64,000 bases of DNA from Burkholderiales bacterium. Its GTDB lineage: Bacteria; Pseudomonadota; Gammaproteobacteria; Burkholderiales; Burkholderiaceae_C. Positions 1-7,470 of this stretch are shown here, piece by piece. Below the pieces are notes generated by a model. The model was not told where the DNA came from, did not search any database, and saw only the letters and a program-made list of their open reading frames with translations. Within the stretch, counting starts at the first letter, position 1, and the number at the start of each line of letters is the position of its first letter. Both the position numbers and the translations under genes were made by a program. The DNA is taken from contig JAIXLP010000051.1 in assembly GCA_026954015.1 (NCBI GenBank), positions 27,140 through 91,139 of the forward strand, in the 5' to 3' direction.

Positions 1-191
1 GCCAGATAGCCGGCGGCATTGACCGTGTTCATCGCGCCCGCCAGCGTGTAGCTCCAGGCAAGGTCCTCGCGCATCACCGGCAGCAGCAGGGCGTAGGCGA
101 AGCGCGTGATGCCCAGGGAAACGGCGGCGCCCAGCGACAAGGCGAGTGCGAGCGCGATCGGATGGCCGCGCATGCGGGAGGCATCAGGCAT
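1..191 (-). CDS. YbfB/YjiJ-like MFS transporter, N-terminal part only
   Basis: The window edge cuts this gene; only the first 63 codons are present. The N-terminus has a short basic segment and then a hydrophobic first helix (about residues 9-32) containing GITRFAYALLLP, followed by a second helix beginning near residue 45. That pattern is typical of YbfB/YjiJ-type major facilitator proteins, which are inner-membrane transporters of unknown substrate. The ATG lies 20 bp after the stop of the IclR gene on the same strand, so the two are probably one transcript and the regulator may control the transporter. The family call rests on the N-terminus alone. Confidence 0.6.
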   Translation of the reverse strand, partial: MPDASRMRGHPIALALALSLGAAVSLGITRFAYALLLPVMREDLAWSYTLAGAMNTVNAAGYL

Positions 192-211
192 GCGCCGATT
201 GTTGCCGCAGA

Positions 212-976
212 TCAGGACCAGGTTCGCGCCAGGGCGGTTGCCGCCTGTCGCAAATGCGGCAGGTGCTGCAGCGCCTGCGCCAGCGTCATGCGCGCCACCG
301 GCGCCTGCAGGGCCACGGCGCAGCGCACCGCGCGGCTGCCCGCGGCGCGCACCGGCACCGCGACGCACACGAGACCCTGCACGAATTCCTCGGCATCCAC
401 CGCGTAGTCCTGGCGCGCGATGCTGGCGAGCTCCGCGTCCAGCGCCTTGCGCTCGGTCAGCGTGGTGGGCGTGTAGCCGGTGAGCGGCAGGCTCTGCAGC
501 ATCTCCTCGCGCTTGCGCGGCGCCAGCGACGCGAGGAACAGCTTGCCGCTGGCCGAGCAGTGCAGCGGCACGCGCGTGCCGGGGCGCAGCTCCATCTGCA
601 GCGGAAAGGCCGATTCGACCCGGTCAAGGTAGTGCACCTGCGCGCCGGAGAGCGCCGTGAGGTTGCAGCTCTCGCCCACCTGCGCCACGAGCTGGCGCAG
701 CACCGCGTGGCGCACGCCCTGCGGGACGCTCGCGGCCTGCACGCTGTCGGCCAGGGCCAGCAGGCGCGGCGCGAGCGTGAAGCGGCGGCTGCCCGGCTCG
801 CGGCGCAGCAGCTCGGCCGCCTCCAGCTGCAGCAGCAGGCGGTGCACCGAGGGCTTGGGCCAGCCCAGCAGCTGCACCAGCTCCGCCGTGGTCAAGGGGC
901 GGGCCTCGCGCGCCATCGCCTCCAGCAAGTCGAACTGGCGCAGCAGGGGCTTGCTGGCCGTCGCTTCATTGATCAT
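212..976 (-). CDS. IclR-family transcriptional regulator
   Basis: 254 residues, the usual IclR length. The N-terminal winged helix-turn-helix spans about residues 8-70, with the recognition segment LGWPKPSVHRLLLQLEA. The C-terminal effector-binding domain (about 80-250) carries the family signature around residue 140 (LHCSASGKLFLA) and AEEFVQGLVCVAVPV near 200. IclR proteins bind a small aromatic or carboxylic effector and control adjacent catabolic genes. This one is divergent from the SDR/flavin monooxygenase operon, which is its most likely target, and is followed by a transporter gene. The effector cannot be read from the sequence. Confidence 0.92.
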   Translation of the reverse strand: MINEATASKPLLRQFDLLEAMAREARPLTTAELVQLLGWPKPSVHRLLLQLEAAELLRREPGSRRFTLAPRLLALADSVQAASVPQGVRHAVLRQLVAQVGESCNLTALSGAQVHYLDRVESAFPLQMELRPGTRVPLHCSASGKLFLASLAPRKREEMLQSLPLTGYTPTTLTERKALDAELASIARQDYAVDAEEFVQGLVCVAVPVRAAGSRAVRCAVALQAPVARMTLAQALQHLPHLRQAATALARTWS

Positions 977-1073
977 GGAATAAATCTCGATCTATGAGAC
1001 GTTTTTGAATAAAAATGAGAGACTAATTCTACGAAGACCTACATTCGCTGACAAGTTCAGCCCTTCACCATCC
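977..1073. promoter_or_regulatory. divergent promoter region, IclR regulator / catabolic operon
   Basis: This 97-bp spacer between two divergent starts is clearly more AT-rich than its flanks. It contains a small dyad TTTTT-GAAT-AAAAA (about 1001-1014) and two similar ATGAGAC/ATGAGAGAC words on either side. This is where an IclR operator and the two promoters would be expected. No convincing -35/-10 pair was assigned. Confidence 0.4.
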
Positions 1074-1913
1074 ATGGCAAGCAGCTTTCACAACGTGGTC
1101 CTCACCGGCGCCTGCGGCGGCTTCGGGCAGGCGCTGGCGCAGACGCTGCTGGCGCAAGGCAGCGCGGTGGCGCTGGTGGGCCTGCGGCAAGAGGTACTGC
1201 AGGCGATGGCGGACACCGCACCCGGGCGCTGCGCCGTCTACACGCCCGACGTGGCTGACAGCGCCGCCATGCAGGCCATGGCCGCCGACTGGATGGCGCG
1301 CCACGGCCTGCCCGACCTGGTGATCGCCAACGCGGGCGTGGCGGGCGGCTTCGACACCGCGCAGCCACAGGATCTGGCCGTGATGCGCCGCATGCTGGAG
1401 ATCAACCTGCTGGGCGTGGCCACCACCTTCCAGCCCTTTCTCGCAGCGGCGGCGGAGCAGCCCGGCCACCGCCTCGCGCTCGTGGGCGTGGCCAGCATCG
1501 CGGGCTGGCGCGGATTGCCGGGCAACGGCGCCTACTGCGCCAGCAAGGCCGGGCTCATTGCCTACCTGCAAAGCCTGCGCGCCGAGCTGCGCCCCACCCG
1601 CATCACCGTGCACACCGCCAGCCCCGGCTACCTGCGCACCCAGCTCACCGCGGGCAACCGCTTTGCGATGCCCGGCCTGCTGGAACCTGACGAGGCGGCG
1701 CGCCTGCTGCTCGCGGGCGTGGCCGCCGGGCGCGAGCACATCGTGCTGCCGCGGCGCACCGGCTGGCTGGCGCGAGCCCTCTCCTGCCTGCCCGCGCGCT
1801 GGCACGACGCCCTCCTGCTGCGCCAGCCACGCAAGCCGCGCGTGGGCGAGGCGGGCGCCACGCCGATTCCGGGCCTCGATCACCCCTTCTCTTCCAACAC
1901 TCCACATCCATGA
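1074..1913 (+). CDS. SDR-family NAD(P)-dependent oxidoreductase
   Basis: Classical short-chain dehydrogenase of 279 residues. The cofactor motif TGACGGFG is near residue 11, NAG is near 85, the catalytic Ser lies in VGVASIAG and the YxxxK pair is in YCASKAG. An upstream in-frame ATG at 1005 would add 23 residues with no SDR character and run into the regulatory spacer, so the ATG at 1074 is preferred. The last codons overlap the start of the flavin monooxygenase (ATGA). The C-terminal 40 residues are basic and proline-rich beyond the fold. It probably oxidises or reduces an alcohol/ketone in the same pathway as the monooxygenase; the substrate is unknown. Confidence 0.88.
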   Translation: MASSFHNVVLTGACGGFGQALAQTLLAQGSAVALVGLRQEVLQAMADTAPGRCAVYTPDVADSAAMQAMAADWMARHGLPDLVIANAGVAGGFDTAQPQDLAVMRRMLEINLLGVATTFQPFLAAAAEQPGHRLALVGVASIAGWRGLPGNGAYCASKAGLIAYLQSLRAELRPTRITVHTASPGYLRTQLTAGNRFAMPGLLEPDEAARLLLAGVAAGREHIVLPRRTGWLARALSCLPARWHDALLLRQPRKPRVGEAGATPIPGLDHPFSSNTPHP

Positions 1914-3226
1914 ACACGGCTGCCACCCAAGAACAGATCGCCCTCATCGGCGCCGGCCCCTCGGGTCTGGCAGGCGCGCGCGCGCTGCAGAAGGCGGGCG
2001 TCCCCTTCCAGGGCTTCGAGGCCTGGAGCGACGTGGGGGGGCTGTGGAACATCGAGAACCCGCGCTCCACGGTGTATGACTCGGCGCACCTGATCTCCAG
2101 CAAGACGACGACGGAATTCAGCGAATTCCCCATGCCCGCGGGCACGGCCGACTACCCCGGCCACGCCGAGCTGCTCGAGTACTTTCGCGCCTACGCCGCG
2201 CATTTCGACTTGAAGCGCCACTTTCGCTTCGGCACGCGGGTGCTCAGGGTGGAACCGGTGAGCGATGCGCCCGACACCCTCTGGCGCGTCACCGTTCAGG
2301 CAGAAGGCGGCGCCGAGGAAACCGCCGAGTACAAGGGTGTGGTGATCGCCAACGGCACGCTCGCCGAGCCCAACATGCCCCAGTTCGAGGGGCATTTTGA
2401 CGGCGAGCTGCTGCACACCAGCGCCTACAAGTCGCCCACGCAGTTCACGGGCAAGCGCGTGCTCATCGTCGGCGCGGGCAACTCGGGCTGCGACATCGCG
2501 GTGGATGCGGTGCACTACGCGAACAGCGTGGAGATGTCGGTGCGCCGCGGCTACTACTTCGTGCCCAAATACGTCTTCGGCATCCCGGCCGACACGGTGG
2601 GCGGCAAGCTCACGCTGCCGCCCTGGCTCAAGCAGAAGATTGACAGCACCATCCTCAAGTGGTTCACCGGCGACCCGGTGCGCTTCGGCTTTCCCAGGCC
2701 CGCGTACAAGATGTACGAATCGCACCCGGTGGTGAACTCGCTCATCCTCTACCACCTGGGCCATGGCGATGCGCGCATCCGCGCCGACATTGCGCGCCTG
2801 GATGGCAACACCGTGCACTTCAAGGACGGCACGCAGGGCGAGTACGACATGGTGCTGGCGGCCACCGGCTACAAGCTGCACTACCCCTTCATCGATGACG
2901 CGCTGCTGAACTGGCAGGGCATGGCGCCCAGCCTCTACCTCAACATCTTCGCGCCGCGCTACACGCACCTGGCCGTGCTGGGCATGGTGGAGGCGAGCGG
3001 CCTGGGCTGGCAGGGCCGCTACGAGCAGGCCGAGCTCGTGGCGCGCTACTTCAAGGGCCTGGATGCGGGCAGCAGCGCCGCCGCCGCGCTCACGCAGGCC
3101 AAGGCCGGGCCGCCGCCCGACCTCTCGGGCGGCTACCACTACCTCAAGCTCGAACGCATGGCCTACTACGTCAACAAGGACGTGTACCGGCGCACCGTGC
3201 GCCGTGCGGCCGAGGCGCTGAACTGA
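1910..3226 (+). CDS. flavin-containing monooxygenase (FMO / class B)
   Basis: 438 residues with two Rossmann motifs: GAGPSG at 14-19 for FAD and GAGNSG at 188-193 for NADPH. Between them, FDGELLHTSAY at 163-173 matches the FMO fingerprint FxGxxxHxxxY/F rather than the Baeyer-Villiger version ending in WP. The C-terminal ATGYKLHYPF is the usual second FAD-side motif of FMOs. Such enzymes oxygenate soft nucleophiles (N, S) or carbonyls with NADPH and O2. It is coupled to the preceding SDR by a 4-bp overlap, which suggests sequential steps on one substrate. Confidence 0.88.
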   Translation: MNTAATQEQIALIGAGPSGLAGARALQKAGVPFQGFEAWSDVGGLWNIENPRSTVYDSAHLISSKTTTEFSEFPMPAGTADYPGHAELLEYFRAYAAHFDLKRHFRFGTRVLRVEPVSDAPDTLWRVTVQAEGGAEETAEYKGVVIANGTLAEPNMPQFEGHFDGELLHTSAYKSPTQFTGKRVLIVGAGNSGCDIAVDAVHYANSVEMSVRRGYYFVPKYVFGIPADTVGGKLTLPPWLKQKIDSTILKWFTGDPVRFGFPRPAYKMYESHPVVNSLILYHLGHGDARIRADIARLDGNTVHFKDGTQGEYDMVLAATGYKLHYPFIDDALLNWQGMAPSLYLNIFAPRYTHLAVLGMVEASGLGWQGRYEQAELVARYFKGLDAGSSAAAALTQAKAGPPPDLSGGYHYLKLERMAYYVNKDVYRRTVRRAAEALN

Positions 3227-3242
3227 TCCTGAAAGGCATGCC

Positions 3243-4172
3243 ATGCTGCCCATCGACGAAATCCGGCTGAACTTCAACCCCGCGTCGCTCGCGCTGCTCA
3301 ACTGGGTGCTGGCGGCGCTGATGTTCGGCATCGCGCTGGATACGCGCGTGGAGGACTTTCGCCGTGTGCTCAAGCTGCCGCTGGCCTTCGGCGTGGGCAT
3401 CGCGGCGCAGTTCCTGGTGCTGCCGCTCATCACCTTCGTGCTCTCCATCGTGCTGGGGGTGGAGCCAAGCATCGCGCTGGGCATGATCCTCGTCGCCTGC
3501 TGCCCGCCGGGCAACGTCAGCAACATCCTCACGCACCAGGCCGGGGGCAACGTGGCGCTGAGCGTGTCGATGACGGCCGTCTCCAACGCGCTCGCGATCG
3601 TGCTCATGCCGCTCAACTTCGCCTTCTGGGGCCACCTGCACCCCACGGCGGCGCCGCTGCTCAAGACCATAGCGCTGAGCCCGCTGGAGATGACGCTGCA
3701 CATCATCGCCATCATCGGCATCCCCTTCGTGCTCGGCATCGCCATCGCGCACCGCTGGCCCGCGTTCACCGCGCGCGTCAAGCGCCCCGTGGGCATCGTG
3801 AGCTTTCTCGTTCTGATCGGCTTCATCATCGGCGCCATCGCGGGCAACTGGCGCTTCTTCATCGACTACACCGGCGAGGTACTGCTCGCCGTGGCGCTGC
3901 ACGACGCGCTGGCGCTGGCCACCGGCTACGGCTGCGCACTGCTCTTTCGCGTGCCCGACTACGACCGGCGCGCCATCACCTTTGAAGTGGGCATCCGCAA
4001 CGCGGGGCTGGGGCTCGTGCTGGTGTTCAGCTTTTTCGGCGGGCTGGGCGGCATGGCCGTGGTCGCGGGCGTCTGGGGCTTCTGGGACATCATCGCCGGC
4101 CTGCTGCTTGCCAGCCTGTGGGCGCGGCGCCCCGCGCTCACGCAAACCGCTTCATCGAAAGCCACCGCATGA
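3243..4172 (+). CDS. bile acid:sodium symporter (SBF) family transporter
   Basis: 309 residues with about nine or ten hydrophobic helices. The conserved CCPPGNVSNILTHQAGGNVALS segment (about residues 89-110) and EVGIRNAGLGLVL near 255 are the two unwound-helix motifs of SBF/BASS transporters, which take up organic anions with sodium. The gene starts 16 bp after the monooxygenase stop and ends overlapping the epimerase gene, so it belongs to the operon and probably imports the pathway substrate. The transported compound is inferred to be an organic acid or sterol-like anion. Confidence 0.88.
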   Translation: MLPIDEIRLNFNPASLALLNWVLAALMFGIALDTRVEDFRRVLKLPLAFGVGIAAQFLVLPLITFVLSIVLGVEPSIALGMILVACCPPGNVSNILTHQAGGNVALSVSMTAVSNALAIVLMPLNFAFWGHLHPTAAPLLKTIALSPLEMTLHIIAIIGIPFVLGIAIAHRWPAFTARVKRPVGIVSFLVLIGFIIGAIAGNWRFFIDYTGEVLLAVALHDALALATGYGCALLFRVPDYDRRAITFEVGIRNAGLGLVLVFSFFGGLGGMAVVAGVWGFWDIIAGLLLASLWARRPALTQTASSKATA

Positions 4173-5173
4173 CTTCCACCACCCCCGCCGCGCGCCGCGT
4201 GCTCGTGACCGGCGCCGACGGCTTTGTCGGCCGCAGCGTGATTGCGGCGCTGGCCAGGCGCCTTGCCGACGGCGCCATCGAGGCCGTTTTCGCCTGCGAC
4301 GTGCGCGCCGTACCCGCCGAGCGGCAACTGCCGGGTGTGCACTACGTGCGGATGGATGTGCGCGCCACCGATCTTGGCGAGCAGTTCACGCGCATGCGGC
4401 CCGACACCGTGGTGCACCTGGCCTCCATCGTCACGCCCGGCAAAGGCATGACGCGCGAATTCGAATATTCGGTGGACGTGGAAGGCTCGCGCAAGGTGCT
4501 CGCCGCGTGTCTCGCCAGCGGCGTGCGCCACATCGTCGTGTCTTCCAGCGGCGCGGCCTACGGCTACCACGCCGACAACGCCGACTGGCTGACCGAGGAC
4601 ATGCCCCTGCGCGGCAACGAGGCCTTCGCCTACGCCCACCACAAGCGCCTGGTCGAGGAAATGCTGGCCGAGCACCGCCGCAGCCACCCCGCGCTGGCGC
4701 AGACCGTGCTGCGCATCGGCACCATCCTGGGCGAGCGGGTGGACAACCAGATCACCGCGCTGTTCGAAAAACCCCGGCTGATCGCGATCCAGGGGAGCCA
4801 CAGCCCCTTCGTCTTCATCTGGGACGAGGACGTGACCGGCGCCATCGTGCACGCGCTCTCGGGCCACGCCCTGCCCGGCTGCTACAACCTCGCGGGCGAC
4901 GGGGCGCTGACCATTCACGAAATCGCGCGGCGCCTGAGCAAGCGCACGCGCGACTTTCCGCCCGGCCTGCTCAAGGCGCTGCTGGCCATCGGCTCGCGGC
5001 TGGGCGTGAGCCGCTACGGCCCCGAGCAGCTGGACTTCCTGCGCTACCGGCCGGTGCTGCTCAACACCGCGCTCAAAGAGCGCTTCGGCTACACCCCCTC
5101 ACGCACCAGCAGCGAGGCCTTCGATGCCTTCGTGGCCGCGCGCGCAGCGCAGGGCCGCCCCGTCACCGCATGA
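4169..5173 (+). CDS. NAD-dependent epimerase/dehydratase (extended SDR)
   Basis: 334 residues from the ATG that overlaps the symporter stop (ATGA). The N-terminal VTGADGFVGRS is the extended-SDR glycine motif, DTVVHLASI precedes the substrate region, SSSGAAYG supplies the catalytic Ser and YAHHK is YxxxK. The C-terminal half is less conserved, as usual for this substrate-specific part. The neighbours are catabolic rather than sugar genes, so a role in oxidising a hydroxy intermediate is more likely than nucleotide-sugar epimerisation. A longer ATG at 4118 lies inside the symporter gene and is unlikely. Confidence 0.85.
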   Translation: MTSTTPAARRVLVTGADGFVGRSVIAALARRLADGAIEAVFACDVRAVPAERQLPGVHYVRMDVRATDLGEQFTRMRPDTVVHLASIVTPGKGMTREFEYSVDVEGSRKVLAACLASGVRHIVVSSSGAAYGYHADNADWLTEDMPLRGNEAFAYAHHKRLVEEMLAEHRRSHPALAQTVLRIGTILGERVDNQITALFEKPRLIAIQGSHSPFVFIWDEDVTGAIVHALSGHALPGCYNLAGDGALTIHEIARRLSKRTRDFPPGLLKALLAIGSRLGVSRYGPEQLDFLRYRPVLLNTALKERFGYTPSRTSSEAFDAFVAARAAQGRPVTA

Positions 5174-6105
5174 GCGCCGTACCCCGTTTTTCGCGCGGCG
5201 ACTGGGCGCGCGCCATTGCCGTCGTCGTCATCTGGGGGCTGAACTTCGTCGTGATGAAGCTCGGCCTGCAAAGCCTGAACCCCATGCTGCTCGGCGCGCT
5301 GCGCTTCTCGGCCGCGTCGCTGCCCTTCCTGCTCTTCGTGCGCCCGCCGCGCGGCCTGCCCTGGCGCTTCGTGCTCGGTTACGGTCTGGCGCAGGGCGTG
5401 GGGCAGTTCGGCCTGCTGTTTTTGGGCCTGCGCCTGGGCATGACGGCGAGCATGGCCTCGGTGGTGATGCAGGTGCAGGTCTTCTTCACGCTCGCGGCCT
5501 CGCCGTGGCTGCACGAGCGCGTGCGCCCGGCGCAGTGGCTGGGCCTGGCGGTGGCGATGGCGGGCCTGCTCATGATCGCCACGGCGCACGGCGACGGGCC
5601 GGGGCAGATGACGCTGATCGGTTTCATCCTCACCACCGGCGCCTCGGCCATGTGGGCCGCTTCCAACGTGATAGCGCGCCGCGCAAGCCAGTCCTACGTT
5701 TACGAGCCTTTTCCCTTCATTGTCTGGAGCGGCGCCGTGGCCATCGCGCCGTTCTTCGCGCTCGCCGTCTGGCTCGACGGCGCGGGCGTGGTGGTCCAGC
5801 AGCTGCGTTCGCTCAGCCTCACGGCGATCGCCGCCGTGCTCTACCTGGCGCTGCTCGCCACGCTGCTCGCCTACAGCCTGTGGACGCGCCTGCTGCAGCG
5901 CCACCCCGCGGGTGAAGTCGCGCCGTTCGCGCTCATGGTGCCGGTCGTCGGCCTGTGGGCGGGCGTGGTGCTGCTGGGCGAGACGCCCAGCGGCATGCAG
6001 TGGCTGGGTACCGCCGTCGTATTGCTCGGGCTGGCGGTGAACCAGCAGCGGGCGCTGGTACGGCTGCACCCCCGGCAAGCCGCATCCGATGCAAAGCCTC
6101 TGTAA
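5170..6105 (+). CDS. EamA/DMT-family permease
   Basis: 311 residues with ten predicted membrane helices in two EamA repeats (about 12-140 and 155-300). The first repeat begins with VVIWGLNFVVMKLGL and the second with TTGASAMWAASNVIARR. The start overlaps the epimerase stop (ATGA). This is the last gene of the five-gene operon; the next gene is 114 bp away. DMT proteins mostly export metabolites such as amino acids. Here it may remove a toxic intermediate, but the substrate cannot be inferred from sequence. Confidence 0.88.
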   Translation: MSAVPRFSRGDWARAIAVVVIWGLNFVVMKLGLQSLNPMLLGALRFSAASLPFLLFVRPPRGLPWRFVLGYGLAQGVGQFGLLFLGLRLGMTASMASVVMQVQVFFTLAASPWLHERVRPAQWLGLAVAMAGLLMIATAHGDGPGQMTLIGFILTTGASAMWAASNVIARRASQSYVYEPFPFIVWSGAVAIAPFFALAVWLDGAGVVVQQLRSLSLTAIAAVLYLALLATLLAYSLWTRLLQRHPAGEVAPFALMVPVVGLWAGVVLLGETPSGMQWLGTAVVLLGLAVNQQRALVRLHPRQAASDAKPL

Positions 6106-6219
6106 AGATGCGTGAAGACTTGGCAGGCGCCATGCGGTTTGCGGGCAGATATGCGACAGTTGCAGACTTTGTTGCGACAATGCCGCGCGCAATGCATATC
6201 CCCCTTGCAGCCCCGCCCC

Positions 6220-7455
6220 ATGACCTCTGCGCCTAGACGTCAACCCGCCGACCAAGCGCCGCTCCCGCGCACCTCCCCCACCGCCTCCTTCGCCGCCGCC
6301 CGCTCTGGCGCGCTGCTGGTCTGCGTGCTGGCACTCGCCGCCTGCGGGCCCAAGGCGGCAGCGCCCGCCGGCCCTGCCGGCCCGGCGGAGGTCGGCGTGA
6401 TGACGCTGCAGGCCGAGCCGCACACCTTTACCACCGAGCTGCCGGGGCGCACGAGCGCCTTCCTCGTGGCGGAGGTGCGCCCGCAGGTGGGCGGCATCCT
6501 GCAAAAGCGCCTGTTCACCGAAGGCGCGCCGGTCAAGGCAGGGCAGGTGCTCTACCAGATCGACCCCGCAAGCTTCGAGGTGCAACTGGCCAGCGCGCAG
6601 GCGCAACTGGCCAAGGCGCAAAGCAGCGAGCGCGCCGCACAGGTGAACGCCACGCGCAATGCGGAGCTGATCAAGTCCAACGCCGTGAGCCGCCAGCAGT
6701 ACGACGACAGCCAGACGCAGCTCGCGCAGGCGCGCTCGGACGTCGCCGCCGCGCGCGCGGCGGTGCAGGGCGCGCAGCTCAATCTGGGCTACACGCACAT
6801 CAAGGCGCCGATCGCGGGGCTCACGAGTGCGTCGAGCGTCACGCCCGGCGCGCTGCTCACCGCCAACCAGGCGCAAATGCTCACGACCATCACGCAGACC
6901 GACCCGCTGTACGTGGACATCACGCAATCAACCACCGAGGTGCTGCGCCTCAAGCGCCAGCTCGCGGGCGGCCAGCTCACGCGCGACAGCAAGGGCGCGG
7001 CGCGCATCACGCTGGTGCTGGACGACGGCAGCACCTACGCGCACGAGGGCACGCTGCAGTTCAGCGGCGTGCAGGTCAACCCCGCCACGGGCGCGATCAC
7101 GCTGCGCGCCACCGTGCCCAATCCCGAGGGGCTCCTGATGCCCGGCATGTACGTGCGCGCGCGCCTGCAGGAGGGCGTGAGCGAGCACGCGCTGCTGGCG
7201 CCGCAGCAGGCGGTGACGCGCGACCCGGCCGGCGTGGCGCGGGTGCTCGTGGTCAAGGAAGACGACACGCTGGAAAACCGCCGCATCGTGACGGGCGCCG
7301 CCGTCGGCAACCGCTGGGAAGTGCTCTCGGGCCTGACAGCGGGCGAGCGCATCCTGGTGGACGGCTCGCAGCGCGTAAAGGCTGGCGACAAGGTCAAGCC
7401 CGTACCGGTGCAACCCAAGCCGGCTGAGCCCACCAAGACCGAAGCCCAGTCCTGA
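6220..7455 (+). CDS. RND efflux periplasmic adaptor (AcrA/MexA type lipoprotein)
   Basis: 411 residues from the ATG at 6220. This start puts a signal segment and lipobox (LAAC) at about residues 30-40; an ATG at 6112 gives an unlikely longer leader. After the lipid anchor come the barrel-sandwich half motifs (AEVRPQVGGILQKRLFTEGAPVKAGQ), an alpha-hairpin (about 110-170), the second lipoyl half (GYTHIKAPIAGLTS), beta-barrel and membrane-proximal domains. It links the inner-membrane pump to an outer-membrane channel. The pump gene starts 15 bp downstream. No TetR-type regulator is adjacent. Confidence 0.92.
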   Translation: MTSAPRRQPADQAPLPRTSPTASFAAARSGALLVCVLALAACGPKAAAPAGPAGPAEVGVMTLQAEPHTFTTELPGRTSAFLVAEVRPQVGGILQKRLFTEGAPVKAGQVLYQIDPASFEVQLASAQAQLAKAQSSERAAQVNATRNAELIKSNAVSRQQYDDSQTQLAQARSDVAAARAAVQGAQLNLGYTHIKAPIAGLTSASSVTPGALLTANQAQMLTTITQTDPLYVDITQSTTEVLRLKRQLAGGQLTRDSKGAARITLVLDDGSTYAHEGTLQFSGVQVNPATGAITLRATVPNPEGLLMPGMYVRARLQEGVSEHALLAPQQAVTRDPAGVARVLVVKEDDTLENRRIVTGAAVGNRWEVLSGLTAGERILVDGSQRVKAGDKVKPVPVQPKPAEPTKTEAQS

Positions 7456-7470
7456 GAGGGCACCCTCGCC

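Noticed and set aside
1880..3862. Long minus-strand frame over the flavin monooxygenase and symporter
   Set aside because: No domain; opposite strand carries two clear genes with proper starts.
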